Positions 50,710 to 60,003 of a stretch of 64,000 bases of DNA are shown in pieces. The stretch is from Streptomyces piniterrae (GTDB lineage Bacteria; Actinomycetota; Actinomycetes; Streptomycetales; Streptomycetaceae), in assembly GCF_005048155.1 (NCBI RefSeq), contig NZ_SUMB01000004.1, positions 434,001-498,000 of the forward strand, given 5' to 3'. A program made the position numbers and the translations under genes. Position 1 is the first letter of the stretch; each line of letters starts with the position of its first letter. The notes under the pieces are model-generated. The model saw nothing but the letters and a program-made list of their open reading frames with translations. It ran no database searches and was not told the origin of the DNA.

Positions 50710-51546
50710 ATGACCACCGCCTCCGCGCCTCCCCCCACCTCCCCATCCCCGGAGAGCACACCTGCACCTGTGGGGACACTGTTGCGCGAATGGCGCGGCC
50801 GACGCCGACTCAGCCAACTGGAACTGGCGCTGCGCGCCGACTCCTCCGCCCGCCACATCAGCTTCATCGAAACCGGCCGCTCCCGCCCGAGCCAGGAGAT
50901 GGTGCTGCGCCTCGCCGAACACCTCGACATCCCCGTACGAGAACGCAACGCCCTGCTGATAGCGGCGGGTTACGCCCCCACCTTCCCGGAAACCCCACTC
51001 AACGACCCGTCCATGGCAGCCCTGCGCTCCAGCATGGACCACCTCCTGACCTGCTACGAACCGTTCCCCGCCCTGGTCGTCGACGGCACCTACAACGTGC
51101 ACGCAGCCAATCAGGCCATCACCACGCTCCTGACCGGCATCGACGAGTCCCTACTCCAACAGCAGCCCCTCAACGCCATGCGGCTCACCATGCACCCGCG
51201 CGGCCTGGCACCCCGCATCCGCAACTACCTGGAGTGGCGCGGCCACCTTCTCCACCAAATGGAGCGCCAGCTCGCACTACTGCGTTCAGCACCGCTCCGA
51301 GCCCTCTACGAAGAGGTGAGCGGCTACCCACTGCCCGAGGGCGGCCGGGAGTCGGCGGCGGCCGGTGACCACGCCCCTTTCGCCCTCCCCATGATGATCG
51401 AGCACGACGGCACAGTTCTGTCCTTCATCTCAACCATCACCACCTTCAACACCCCCATGGACGTAACCGTCTCCGAGCTGGCGGTAGAGACCTTCCTCCC
51501 CGCCAACCCGGAAACAGCCGCCCGTCTACACACGCTGACGCCGTAG
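50710..51546 (+). CDS. XRE-family regulator with MmyB-like ligand-binding domain
   Basis: 278 residues. The HTH (about 22-75) reads GTLLREWRGRRRLSQLELALR with ISFIETGRSRPSQEMVLRLAEHL; then comes the PAS-like MmyB ligand-binding domain (LLTCYEPFPALVVDGTYNVHAANQA). Such Streptomyces regulators control small-metabolite genes; the target is not visible but is often the divergent or next gene. Confidence 0.9.
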   Translation: MTTASAPPPTSPSPESTPAPVGTLLREWRGRRRLSQLELALRADSSARHISFIETGRSRPSQEMVLRLAEHLDIPVRERNALLIAAGYAPTFPETPLNDPSMAALRSSMDHLLTCYEPFPALVVDGTYNVHAANQAITTLLTGIDESLLQQQPLNAMRLTMHPRGLAPRIRNYLEWRGHLLHQMERQLALLRSAPLRALYEEVSGYPLPEGGRESAAAGDHAPFALPMMIEHDGTVLSFISTITTFNTPMDVTVSELAVETFLPANPETAARLHTLTP

Positions 51547-51557
51547 CAGCGCGAGCC

Positions 51558-51944
51558 TCACACCTCCGGCACCCGATCCAGGAACCCCAGCACGGAACGG
51601 ATCCGGCCATCCTCGGCCAGCCGCACCACATCGAACCCCGCCACCGGCGCCGCCCCATCCACCACACTGACCAACTCCCAGCCGAACCGCGCGATGTCGT
51701 GATGCCCGTCCACGTCCCCCAACGGCCGAAACACGAACCCGGGGAACTGCTCATGCGCCCCGGCAATCACCGCCGCAAGCCCCTCATGCCCCGCAACATC
51801 GGCCAACGGATCGGTATACGTAACCTCCTCCGCAAACGCCCCCGCGACGGCCTTGGCAACAGCCCCCGGCTCGCCGGCGTTCCACGCCTCGAAGTAGCGC
51901 TCCACGGCCGCCTGGGCACGCGGCTGCTGCTCATGCTCGGTCAT
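51558..51944 (-). CDS. SnoaL-like (NTF2-fold) protein
   Basis: 128 residues of the nuclear-transport-factor-2-like fold: AVERYFEAWNAGEPGAVAKAVA, TYTDPLADVAGHEGLAAVI and VAGFDVVRLAEDGRIRSVLGFLDRVP. Family members are cyclases, isomerases or binding proteins; this one has no assigned substrate. Starts after GAGGAGG. Convergent with the XRE regulator. Confidence 0.88.
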   Translation of the reverse strand: MTEHEQQPRAQAAVERYFEAWNAGEPGAVAKAVAGAFAEEVTYTDPLADVAGHEGLAAVIAGAHEQFPGFVFRPLGDVDGHHDIARFGWELVSVVDGAAPVAGFDVVRLAEDGRIRSVLGFLDRVPEV

Positions 51945-52034
51945 GACTCTGCCTCCTCGGTATCGCACAACAACACAACTCTCCAGAACGAACCAGTCCA
52001 CGAGCCGGAGTGCGCCGGCCCGTGAACCGATGCC

Positions 52035-52200
52035 TTCACCTTGCCGGGCGAGAGGTGCGGGGTCGATTACCCGGGAGGTAATGGCGGATGGCCCTCTCGG
52101 CCAGCAGGATCCTGCGGACCTGGGACCGTCCCACCTTGATCCCGCCCTGGCAGGCGACAGCAGCCACTCCGGCTTCGTTCTGCTGCGGAAACGGGCGCCG
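52035..52200 (-). pseudogene. Possible transposase remnant (IS630-like HTH fragment)
   Basis: A minus-strand reading without a start codon gives GIKVGRSQVRRILLAERAIR and NRPRTSRPAR up to a stop at about 52035, resembling the N-terminal HTH of IS630-type transposases (SRSxLRQILLAEG). Weak evidence, based on a short stretch. Confidence 0.3.
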
Positions 52201-52240
52201 CTCGGTTAAAGATTGATCTATCTCGCCCTAGGAGCCGCGA

Positions 52241-52675
52241 ATGTCGAGGACCGCAGACATCGATTTCGTGTTTGCACGTGCGGTGACAGTGGACGCCGTA
52301 GTACGGGCCATGTCGGGAGAGGGATGGTCACTCCAGGAACCGCTTGGCGTGTCATACATGATCAACAACAACGGCCTGTTCGAGTGGCACTCGACCTCCA
52401 CCGACCGGGCTGATCAGATCCTGTCTCTGGTGGACGCACCGAGCAACTTCGACTACCACGTCGGGGTTTGCGTCTATCACTCAACTGCGGGAACCGGCGG
52501 TCAGCTCCTCTTTCACGGGGGCCGTGCGAACTGTGCTTTCACCCCGACGATCGATCGACGAAGCCTCCCCGGAGCACCAGCACTGACTGACCTGCCCTGG
52601 TACTTGAACGCACTGGTGCCACCGCTGGTTGCCCTGGGCTTGCTCAGCTACGAAGCGAGGGACATTGCCGACTAG
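52241..52675 (+). CDS. Uncharacterised protein
   Basis: 144 residues, no family recognised. N-terminus MSRTADIDFVFARAVTVDAV, a middle with GVCVYHSTAGTGGQLLFHGG and a C-terminal helix (LNALVPPLVALGLLSYEARDI). Compact, no signal peptide or membrane helix. AGGAG lies 7 nt before the ATG. Size and composition fit an immunity-type protein, but nothing specific supports that. Confidence 0.6.
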   Translation: MSRTADIDFVFARAVTVDAVVRAMSGEGWSLQEPLGVSYMINNNGLFEWHSTSTDRADQILSLVDAPSNFDYHVGVCVYHSTAGTGGQLLFHGGRANCAFTPTIDRRSLPGAPALTDLPWYLNALVPPLVALGLLSYEARDIAD

Positions 52676-52913
52676 GACTCGATCGTCAGCGATCCACGGC
52701 GCCTTCGGGTAACGCTCCCTCTCCCAGCGGGCGGCACTTACGGCCACGCGATCACGGAAGTTGCGCCAGAACCCAACTCGCGGCGGTCACCGCATCCGGT
52801 AACCGAACCTCGGCGCGACCCGTGAGCCTGCGCAGGGGCGCTGTGCACGCACGCTCCGATGCGACCTAATTGCGCCCTATCGTCCCCTGAAGTCTGCGCT
52901 CACTCTCCAGCAC

Positions 52914-53426
52914 ATGGGGGCGATTGAGGAGACAAGTCAGATATGCCAGAGCTGCCAGACTGGCGGCCCTACCGTGAGGGTACGCGGCCGCGTCAGGCTC
53001 ATGGTCGCGCTCTGCGATCCCTGTTGGAACGCCCACGCCAACCAACTTGCCCTTGAGGAGGGCGCCACGGCCCCTCCCAAGGTCGAACCCGATCCGGACG
53101 ACGTCGCCTGGTACGAGCCGCCGACCTGCGGCGATTGCGGGGCCGTGGTCAGGCACTACCCCACCAACTACGACCGGTGGGTCTACCTGGCCGTCGAAGA
53201 CCTCCCGGCGAAGGATGTGGCTCCTCGGTACCGGTGGCGCCTGGAGACGATACGGGCCCCGTATTCCCCCGTCGCCGTCGACGTCGTGGCCATGCGTATC
53301 CGCGGCATCGAACCGCTCCCCAGCGACCCCGTGCGCCCCGCACACCGGGCAGTGTGTCTCAGCCCGGACGCGTTGCAGGAAGCAGAGCAGGAAGCAGAAC
53401 AGGAACGCGCGGCGGACCCCGAGTGA
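52914..53426 (+). CDS. Zinc-ribbon protein (DUF6083-like)
   Basis: 170 residues with CxxC pairs CQSCQTGG (11-14), CDPC (35-38) and CGDCG (72-75), probably binding zinc, followed by RWVYLAVEDLPAKDVAPRYRW. Similar proteins in Streptomyces are annotated DUF6083 (from memory). Ends in a Glu/Gln-rich tail. Role unknown. Confidence 0.6.
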   Translation: MGAIEETSQICQSCQTGGPTVRVRGRVRLMVALCDPCWNAHANQLALEEGATAPPKVEPDPDDVAWYEPPTCGDCGAVVRHYPTNYDRWVYLAVEDLPAKDVAPRYRWRLETIRAPYSPVAVDVVAMRIRGIEPLPSDPVRPAHRAVCLSPDALQEAEQEAEQERAADPE

Positions 53427-53543
53427 GTGAGAGCTAGTGGAGCCGCCTCAAGGAAGTGGGCCTGGAGTGGCGATGGCGCGGTTCGACGCCCCAGTCAGCA
53501 CGGCCGTAGAGCAACCGTGCATCCTGCGGCCGGCCGCGGCGCA

Positions 53544-54956
53544 CTACCCCTGCTGCTCCTGGCGCTTGTCCCACTTGCCGCCGCCGAGTGGGTAGTCGTA
53601 GCCGGGTCGGTCGGCGTTCGCACTGGTGCGGAACGGGGTGCCGTGGTCGTCGATGCGTACGGTGCCGTGGCGGGAGCCGCTGGACCACTCCAGGGTCAGG
53701 TCCCAGCGCACATCGCGCGCCGAGGTGTGTGCCGAGACGTAGAAGACCTCCGGGTCGGACTCGCTCACCTTGTACGGGAAGTCGCGCTGGCCGTGCGTCG
53801 GCTCGGTGGTCGGGCTGCCCGCATCGAGGTTCACGTCGAAGCTCTTGGTGGTGACGTTGCCTCCGCATCCGACGCCCATGGAGTAGTCCTTCCAGGCGAG
53901 CGGTTCGGCCTTGCTCATGATGCGTACGTGCAGCGCCTCGAGGACGACCGTGTCCTTGCCGGTGCCCTGGACGGTGAGTGCGACTGTCTGCTCGTCGGAC
54001 GAGACCGCGCCGTAGGCCGCCGCCCAGCGAGAGGCGTCTTGTTCAGCGGCGGGCGGACCCACGAACTCCGGTTCACGGTCGACCAGGAAGTGCTGGCTGC
54101 ATGGGCTGGTGTAGGCGTATGGGCGAGCGATGACGGTGAGCGGAGTGCCACGGCCCTTGTCGGCGTGGCCGTCGGTCGTGCCTGGTGACTGGGCTGCGGT
54201 GGAGGGCGAAGCATGATCGGGCGGCGCGGTGTCCGACGGCGACGGGGAGGCCTGACGGGACGGTGGCGCAGCTGCGGGGTCCTTGCTCGGCGGGGGCGAG
54301 GTACTGGAGTTGCTGGTGGTCTGCTGCTGTCCGGCCTCGGCGTCCTGCCCATACGGCCAGCCCACCGCGAGGGCGACGGCACCCATGACGGCCGCGGAAG
54401 CGACCACGGCTAAGGCTGCCCTGCGGTGTGTACGCCGACGTGACGAGTCCGGCAACGGCAGCTGGGGTATCTCCTGTGGTGTCTCCGGCGATTCCTGGAC
54501 TGGTTGCTCACGAGGTGCTGGTTGCTCACGAGGCACGGGTTGCTCATGAGGCTCGTCCTGGTTCCGAACGGCTTGCGTTCCCGGGATTTGGCGCGTCGCC
54601 TCGGGCTCCCGTGGCGATTTCCGGCTCGTTTCCGGGGCGGATGGTTCCGGCGGGGACGGGAGCACTGCCGGCTTCGGTGTGGAGGAGCGCCCGCGTCCGC
54701 GGGCCGCGTCCGCCAGGATCCAGTGACGGTGCAGATCCACCATCTCCTCCGGACTCGCCTTGCACAGCCGCGCGAGACGCTGCACCGGAGCGTAATCGCT
54801 GGGTATGACGCTGCCATTGCAGTAGCGGTGCAGTGTGGAGGTACTCATGTGCATCCGCTTCGCCAGCGTTCCGTAACTCAGCCCGGAGCGGTCCTTCAAC
54901 TGCCGCAGCAGCGCTGCGAAGTCGTCGACGCTCTGGCTTTCCCTGGCCCCTGACAC
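53544..54956 (-). CDS. Membrane-spanning XRE-domain protein with extracellular domain
   Basis: 470 residues. Cytoplasmic HTH at the N-terminus (FAALLRQLKDRSGLSYGTLAKRMHMS, region 12-40), a long Pro-rich linker with repeats EQPVPREQPAPREQPVQE, one transmembrane segment (AALAVVASAAVMGAVALAVGW, about 215-235), a Ser/Pro/Thr outer linker, and an outer domain of about 170 residues with two cysteines (SPCSQHF, GVGCGGN). It has the layout of transmembrane regulators such as RodZ-like or signal-sensing proteins. The GTG start has TTGGAGA before it; the frame is open far upstream without support. Confidence 0.8.
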   Translation of the reverse strand: MSGARESQSVDDFAALLRQLKDRSGLSYGTLAKRMHMSTSTLHRYCNGSVIPSDYAPVQRLARLCKASPEEMVDLHRHWILADAARGRGRSSTPKPAVLPSPPEPSAPETSRKSPREPEATRQIPGTQAVRNQDEPHEQPVPREQPAPREQPVQESPETPQEIPQLPLPDSSRRRTHRRAALAVVASAAVMGAVALAVGWPYGQDAEAGQQQTTSNSSTSPPPSKDPAAAPPSRQASPSPSDTAPPDHASPSTAAQSPGTTDGHADKGRGTPLTVIARPYAYTSPCSQHFLVDREPEFVGPPAAEQDASRWAAAYGAVSSDEQTVALTVQGTGKDTVVLEALHVRIMSKAEPLAWKDYSMGVGCGGNVTTKSFDVNLDAGSPTTEPTHGQRDFPYKVSESDPEVFYVSAHTSARDVRWDLTLEWSSGSRHGTVRIDDHGTPFRTSANADRPGYDYPLGGGKWDKRQEQQG

Positions 54957-55824
54957 CCGTTTTCTCCAATCCTCGTGTCCCGATCCCGCATTCCGGGGCA
55001 CGCCGTTCCCCCTGGTCAGCGCCGGTGCGAACGTTCCAGCGTTCCTGGGAGGCCGCTGAAACGTGGCTGCCGGGCGAATGACCGCCCAAGCTCTGGTCGT
55101 CAACGTCATCCAAGCACTGCAGGCACCACCACTCCCAAGAGGACTCTCAGCATGTCGAGCGTTTGTTCCTCTGATGCGCGTCTGTTGGCCGCTGCCGCGG
55201 CGTTCGCGGTCGCCGCGTTCTGGCTGACGCGTGCAATGGCGTTCTTCGGCCGCTCGATGTCGGCAGCACGAGCCCCGTCCCGACCACCCGGTCCTGCCCG
55301 CCAACGGCGTACGCGTCGACGGCTCGCTCAAGGTCACCTACTGGCAGCAGTCCCTGCATGGGTGGCGCCCTGGACCGGTGATCTACGGTCTCGGCACGGA
55401 CAGAGGTCAGGCACACGCTCCTCTCGCCACACACCGCGGGCCACCGTCGCAGCTCCGCCAGCAGGCCCAGCATGAACGCCCGCGCCCACCCGCCGTGGCT
55501 CCACCCCGCCGGAACCGGCCGCCGATCCGGGTCACCAGCTCATCAAATGTCCCCAGCCAGCGAGCCTGGGTCTACGCTGTGGCCAGGGTCTACGCTGCGG
55601 CCAGCCACCGCCAGTAGATCATCACCAGTCGCCACAAACCGGGTGATCAAACGGTCACCTTGCCAAGATCAACACCGTGGGCGACCCATGGAAAACCCGC
55701 CAGGGCAACGGTGGCACGGGGGCGGGTTCCGCCCACACGACCGATGAGTTCCGCCTCGCCGTGTCGTCTGCCTATTGGGAGCATCAACATCCCCCTTCCG
55801 CGCCTGCGGGAGGCCCGAGACGAG
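54957..55824. other. Intergenic region without a confident gene, probably containing decayed coding DNA
   Basis: A + frame at 55152-55475 (107 codons, AAGAGGA before the ATG, hydrophobic N-terminus) and overlapping minus frames compete; none has consistent codon bias. On the minus strand around 55385-55560 a frameshifted reading (TRIGGRFRR then WARAFMLGLLAEL) vaguely resembles IS701-type transposases. At 55568-55603 an 18-bp unit GGGTCTACGCTGYGGCCA occurs twice. Confidence 0.4.
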
Positions 55825-56331
55825 ATGACAAGGAGCGTGCACACCGTGACCGAGGAGAACGTGAGCGCCACCCTGACTGTGGCCGCGCCCGCCGCGAAGG
55901 TGTTCGCGGTGCTGGCGGACCCGACGAGCCATGCTGCGATCGACGGCACCGGCTGGGTTCAGGAAGCCGTCGACCGGGCGCCGCTGACCGAGGCGGGGCA
56001 GATTTTCCGGATGGACATGTATCACCCCAACCATCCAGACGGTGACTACCAGATGGCCAACAGGGTCCAGGTGCTCGACCCGCCGCGCGCCATCGGCTGG
56101 CTGCCGGGGCAGGAGAAGGGCGACGGTCACCTGGAGTACGGCGGCTGGACCTGGCGTTACGACCTTGCGCCGCTCGGTCCGTCCGAGACTGAGGTCACGC
56201 TCACCTACGACTGGTCGGCGGTGCCGCAGTTCATCCGGGAGTACATCCAGTTCCCGCCGTTCAGCCCTGAGCATCTCAGCAACTCGCTGCATCACCTGGC
56301 CAAGCTTGCCGCACCGACGTCTGAGGCCTGA
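55825..56331 (+). CDS. SRPBCC-family protein
   Basis: 168 residues with the START/Bet v1-like fold: VSATLTVAAPAAKVFAVLADP at the N-terminus, AIGWLPGQEKGDGHLEYGG in the middle and a closing helix LSNSLHHLAKLA. Such proteins bind hydrophobic ligands or act as cyclases or immunity-type proteins. A GTG at 55846 (VTEEN, preceded by AGGAG) is an equally good start. The next 278 bp carry no clear gene. Confidence 0.85.
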   Translation: MTRSVHTVTEENVSATLTVAAPAAKVFAVLADPTSHAAIDGTGWVQEAVDRAPLTEAGQIFRMDMYHPNHPDGDYQMANRVQVLDPPRAIGWLPGQEKGDGHLEYGGWTWRYDLAPLGPSETEVTLTYDWSAVPQFIREYIQFPPFSPEHLSNSLHHLAKLAAPTSEA

Positions 56332-56609
56332 GCGTCCGGCCGCTGGACACCTGGCGGGCGGCCTCAGCGGTCCACCGAACCAAGATGTCGGCGACGTGAG
56401 GATCGGCAAGCGACCGATGCGCGGCTGGGCGGCGGAAGACGTTGCCCGTGATCACGGCGCGGGGGTGGCCACGCAGGGCGCCGAGGTCGAAGGAGGTGAG
56501 GCGCGGATGCCGCCGCCTTCATCGGCCTCGACGACCAGCATGTGGGGAGGGTGGGCCGGGTGCGGAAAGGCGTAGGTCCGGCGGACTCCCGGCGGGCGAG
56601 CCGTGGCGG

Positions 56610-57209
56610 TCAGCAGCGCAGGCCGAGGATGCCCCAGCCGCGGCACTCTGCCTCCGTGACCACCTGTCCCCAATCGGAGAGAAAGCCGGCAAAGGATTCG
56701 ACGGTGGTGATCCATCCACCGTGCCCGGCGTCGGAGCGGGCGAACGGGTCGCGTAGAAGTTCCAGCTGGGGTGCCGCCTGCCGCCACCATTCGGCGATCA
56801 GCGGTATGTGATCGGGCGGACACGACAGCAACAGGTCCGCGTCCCAGGTGCACGGCCGCTCGGGCAGCCCTGAGCCGACCCCGGTGGTGTCCTCCAGAGC
56901 GTGCCAGAACAGCGCGTCGTTGAACGGGTCGAGTACTTCGCGCAGCTTCGGCGCGACGAACTCGCGCATGTGGTCCCAGCGGTGACCGGCCCAAAAGTGC
57001 GGCTTGTACGAGCCCATTGTGTTCTGGAAGGCATACCTGCCGTACCAGTCCTCACCCGGCTGCGCGGGCCACGACCAGCCATGCTCGAAGAGGTCGTCGC
57101 TGTACGCCTCGCCGAAGGCTGCATCGAACAGCAGCTCTTCCCGGTCGTCGGGCGCGGCCGCCTCCACCCGCGGCCAGTCCACGATCAGCACCTCTATCCC
57201 CACACCCAT
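56610..57209 (-). CDS. Uncharacterised protein
   Basis: 199 residues, no family recognised. Trp- and Asp-rich: GEDWYGRYAFQNTMGSYKPH, WAGHRWDHMREFVAPKLREV, and LLLSCPPDHIPLIAEWWRQA. Compact globular protein, no signal peptide. GTG at 57212 is one codon longer. Probably a Streptomyces-specific unknown. Confidence 0.65.
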   Translation of the reverse strand: MGVGIEVLIVDWPRVEAAAPDDREELLFDAAFGEAYSDDLFEHGWSWPAQPGEDWYGRYAFQNTMGSYKPHFWAGHRWDHMREFVAPKLREVLDPFNDALFWHALEDTTGVGSGLPERPCTWDADLLLSCPPDHIPLIAEWWRQAAPQLELLRDPFARSDAGHGGWITTVESFAGFLSDWGQVVTEAECRGWGILGLRC

Positions 57210-57390
57210 CACGCCAGCGTAGGGCTTCGTCGCCGAGCCGGTCGGAGAGGTCGGAGAGGTCGGAGACGGGGGGGGAGATCAAGGCACTGTCACCGTCGCG
57301 GCGATGCAAGCGGTACAAGCGATACACCTGTGGCTATGCAGCTGCGGCTACGGCTACGGCTACGCACGTGACCTACCGGAAAATCAATCC

Positions 57391-58131
57391 CTAGCTCGTC
57401 CACATCCACATCTCCTCCATCATCGACGTGTAGTCCTCGGTGTGGCGGACGCGGAAGACGGACATCTCAAGCCCTTTTCGGAGCCTGCGACCACAGTGGT
57501 CAAGGACCAGTCCTCCCAGCATCCCCCAGTTGGTGACATGCGGTTTTCCGTCCAAGTAGAGGTATTCGCGGTCCTCATCAGTCAGATCGGCCAGGTCGAT
57601 GCCGAGAGCGTTCAGGACGGTGTGGGGGTCGCCGTCGACGTACCACGGGGATTCGTAAGCGGGGAACCCGGAAGCAGAGAGCATCAGACCGTCGGGGAGG
57701 CAGATCACGTCCTCCGTGTGGGTCTCCCCGAAGTCGGGCGCAGCGGACCCCACGATCAGGGCACTGGGGTGGCGCTCGCGGAGGGCTGTGACCTCATGCA
57801 GAACCGGAGTCATGCCGGCGTCGTAAGTGGCAAGGGCCGGATCGGATATGCAGGTCACGGCACCCCAGCAGCCAACCGTGATCAGATCCAGGTCTGAGAG
57901 CTCCTCCGCAAACAGAACCTCGGACGCGGGCATGGGAGGAAGTTCTTCCAGCACCGCGTCGACCGTGGGGAAGGCTTCGACGAAGGTGCGTGCCCGCACG
58001 TGGTCGTGAGGCGGCAACTCGGCGGTGCTACCGGGCAGCGGCGGGTCCACGAGGGTGATGATGTATTCCTCGGAGTTCGAACTGCGGACGGTCGTCTCGG
58101 GCGGGCAGGTCCAGAAAGAGATGTCGGTCAT
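57391..58131 (-). CDS. Uncharacterised protein
   Basis: 246 residues, no family recognised. The start is placed at MTDISFWTCPPE; the frame is open further upstream. Contains LIVGSAAPDFGETHTEDVI, YLYLDGKPHVTNWGMLGG and a Met/Trp-rich C-terminus (SMMEEMWMWTS). Acidic and cytosolic. Follows the previous unknown by 180 bp in the same direction. Confidence 0.6.
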   Translation of the reverse strand: MTDISFWTCPPETTVRSSNSEEYIITLVDPPLPGSTAELPPHDHVRARTFVEAFPTVDAVLEELPPMPASEVLFAEELSDLDLITVGCWGAVTCISDPALATYDAGMTPVLHEVTALRERHPSALIVGSAAPDFGETHTEDVICLPDGLMLSASGFPAYESPWYVDGDPHTVLNALGIDLADLTDEDREYLYLDGKPHVTNWGMLGGLVLDHCGRRLRKGLEMSVFRVRHTEDYTSMMEEMWMWTS

Positions 58132-58293
58132 GACAGGCACCGTAGCGACGACCACTGACAACGGTGCGAGCCCTGTGCATTGACGTCGCGTCATATGCAT
58201 GCCGACCGGGGGTAGGGAGCGGCGCCGCACTGGTCGATCGCGGCGGCAGACTGGGGAGCTGGGCCGAAAGCCCGCCGCCGCCCTCGTCGGCTC

Positions 58294-59007
58294 TCAGAAG
58301 CCGAGCGCGTCCTGCATGTCGCTCTGCCAGTAGGTGACTGCCGCATTGTCGTCCTTGAAGGTGCCCTCCGGGAGCCTCAGGACGACGGGACTGCCGACCG
58401 AACCGGAACCGCTGCGCGGGGTGAACAGCACGCCCAGCTTCTGCGCCGTACGGCCGTGGGTCTCCCCGCCGGGCTCACCCGTGAGGCTTATCGCGGCGTA
58501 GGCGGACTCGCCGGGGGCGAGGGACACGACGGCCTGCGGGCGGCTGTCCTCGACGAGTTGGGTGGCGGACTGTTCGTCGTCGAAGCGGAGCGCGGGCGCA
58601 CCGTAGGCGTCGCACTTGCCGGAACCGGTGTTGGTGACGGTGAGCAGGAGGTGGTTGATCGGGCGGGTGACCTTGCTGACGACGACCTTGGTGTTGGCGT
58701 CGGTGCAGGCGCCGGATGCGGAACTGCCGCCACCACCACCGTTGCTACCACCATTACCGCCGTCGGTGCTCTGGCTGCCGCCGCCGGACGAGGACGTGGA
58801 GCCGCTGCTGCCGCCGGTGGCCGCGGATGAGGCGGACCCGGAGGCCGTCGGGGCGGGGGTACCGGCGCTCGTCTGGTCGCCGGCGGGGTCGGAAGCGCTG
58901 GGCCTGGCGTCGTTTTGACAGGCGGTCAGGGACAGTCCGGCAACGAGCGCGGCGGTGGCGATGGCGGTGCGGCTGCGGGTTCGGCCGCGGCTGCGGAAGC
59001 TCTTCAT
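58294..59007 (-). CDS. DUF4232 lipoprotein
   Basis: 237 residues. Lipoprotein signal (AALVAGLSLTAC, lipobox LTAC near residue 30), then a long Ser/Gly linker (GGSSGSTSSSGGGSQSTDGG) and a DUF4232 domain with four conserved features (ACTDANTKVV; NTGSGKCDAYGAPALRF; LAPGESAYAAISL). Surface-anchored, function unknown. GGGGAG lies 10 nt before the ATG; four 21-bp repeats stand in its 5' region. Confidence 0.88.
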   Translation of the reverse strand: MKSFRSRGRTRSRTAIATAALVAGLSLTACQNDARPSASDPAGDQTSAGTPAPTASGSASSAATGGSSGSTSSSGGGSQSTDGGNGGSNGGGGGSSASGACTDANTKVVVSKVTRPINHLLLTVTNTGSGKCDAYGAPALRFDDEQSATQLVEDSRPQAVVSLAPGESAYAAISLTGEPGGETHGRTAQKLGVLFTPRSGSGSVGSPVVLRLPEGTFKDDNAAVTYWQSDMQDALGF

Positions 59008-59023
59008 GGTGGATCGACTCCCC

Positions 59024-59107
59024 GTGGTGTTGGTGGATTTCAGCATGGTGTTGGTGGACTTCGGCGTGGTGTTGGTGGACTTCGGCGTGGTGTTGGTGGA
59101 CTTCGGC
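59024..59107. repeat. Four 21-bp tandem repeats upstream of the DUF4232 lipoprotein
   Basis: Units beginning GTGGTGTTGGTGGA at 59024, 59045, 59066 and 59087; the last two are identical and the first two differ at up to three bases. 21 bp is two helical turns. On the + strand the frame reads as seven-residue VVLVDFG repeats, but this has no start or ribosome site. Confidence 0.9.
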
Positions 59108-59122
59108 GTGACTTCGGTCGAT

Positions 59123-59215
59123 TCAGCGGTGGTTGGTCAGTCCGATCACGACTGCGATGCAGCAGATCAGTACACAGGTCGCGACGACATCGCAGATGGC
59201 TACTCGGGTTCGCAT
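59123..59215 (-). CDS. Small cysteine-rich membrane peptide (30 residues)
   Basis: ATG with CCGGGAGCAGCC upstream (GGGAG at 6 nt). The product begins MRTRVAICDVVATCVLICCI and ends AVVIGLTNHR: a basic start, four cysteines and a hydrophobic helix. Upstream of the repeats and lipoprotein on the same strand. Resembles small membrane peptides in actinomycetes, but is not a known family. Confidence 0.45.
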   Translation of the reverse strand: MRTRVAICDVVATCVLICCIAVVIGLTNHR

Positions 59216-59415
59216 GGCTGCTCCCGGTGCGGCGGTGGCGGTGGCGGTGCTGCCCAAACTCTTCTGGACGGACGGCCCGTGGGGCAACGGACCGCGGACA
59301 ATGAGGGACGGTGGAATGCTGGAACGGGGGTTGACCAGGCGAAACACCCAACGCCTGGAATGCGTTCCAGGGACGGCGGACCGGCTGGTCACCCGCTCCC
59401 AGTGGCTGGGACCGG

Positions 59416-60003
59416 CTACCGTCTCGGTCCCGCGACCGCGTACGCCGCGGTGCCGACGAACGTGATGGCCAGGGCCGTCCAAGTGCCCGCCGCCGTGCCG
59501 GGCGGCAGCAGCATCCAACTCGCCACTTGCGTCAGCACACCCGTCGGCACACCCATCGGAAGCGGGGCGAAGAGCGCGTACGAGAGCCAGACGACTGGCA
59601 GTGCCCACGCGTACTGCGCCCCCCAGACCGTCGCCCCGACGGCGGCGAGCCCCATCATCCCCGCGCTGTTGCGGATGATGAACGCGGTGGTAGCCAGGTC
59701 CTCGCCCATGGTCTGCACCGCCAGGAGCACCGCGCCGATGACCGCGCCGCCGAGCAGCACATGCGCCGCCCTACGGGGTACCCAGCGGATCGCCGCCGTC
59801 CGGTCCAGCGCGTGGTCCTGCCCGCCGAGCCCGACCGATACCGCCGTCGCCCCCAGGGCGAGGACGAGCGCGGGCAGCTGCGGATCAACGGGCCCCGGGC
59901 CGCCGTCCCGGGCGAGGGCCCACACCGCCACCGTGCTGGCGACCACCACGGCGAGCGACGCGGGCATCTGCCGTGAGCGCGCGTACAGCGTCAGCCATCT
60001 CAC
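59416..60003 (-). CDS. Membrane protein, last gene of the sigma/ABC operon
   Basis: 195 residues with six hydrophobic segments (SLAVVVASTVAVWAL; ALVLALGATAVSVGL; VLLGGAVIGAVLLAVQTM; and more). It starts with GTG overlapping the stop of the upstream permease gene (GTGA). Probably a companion membrane subunit of the ABC system. Function unknown. Confidence 0.75.
   Translation of the reverse strand: MRWLTLYARSRQMPASLAVVVASTVAVWALARDGGPGPVDPQLPALVLALGATAVSVGLGGQDHALDRTAAIRWVPRRAAHVLLGGAVIGAVLLAVQTMGEDLATTAFIIRNSAGMMGLAAVGATVWGAQYAWALPVVWLSYALFAPLPMGVPTGVLTQVASWMLLPPGTAAGTWTALAITFVGTAAYAVAGPRR

Noticed and set aside
59024-59107. CRISPR array
   Set aside because: The repeats are contiguous with no spacers, and no cas genes are present.
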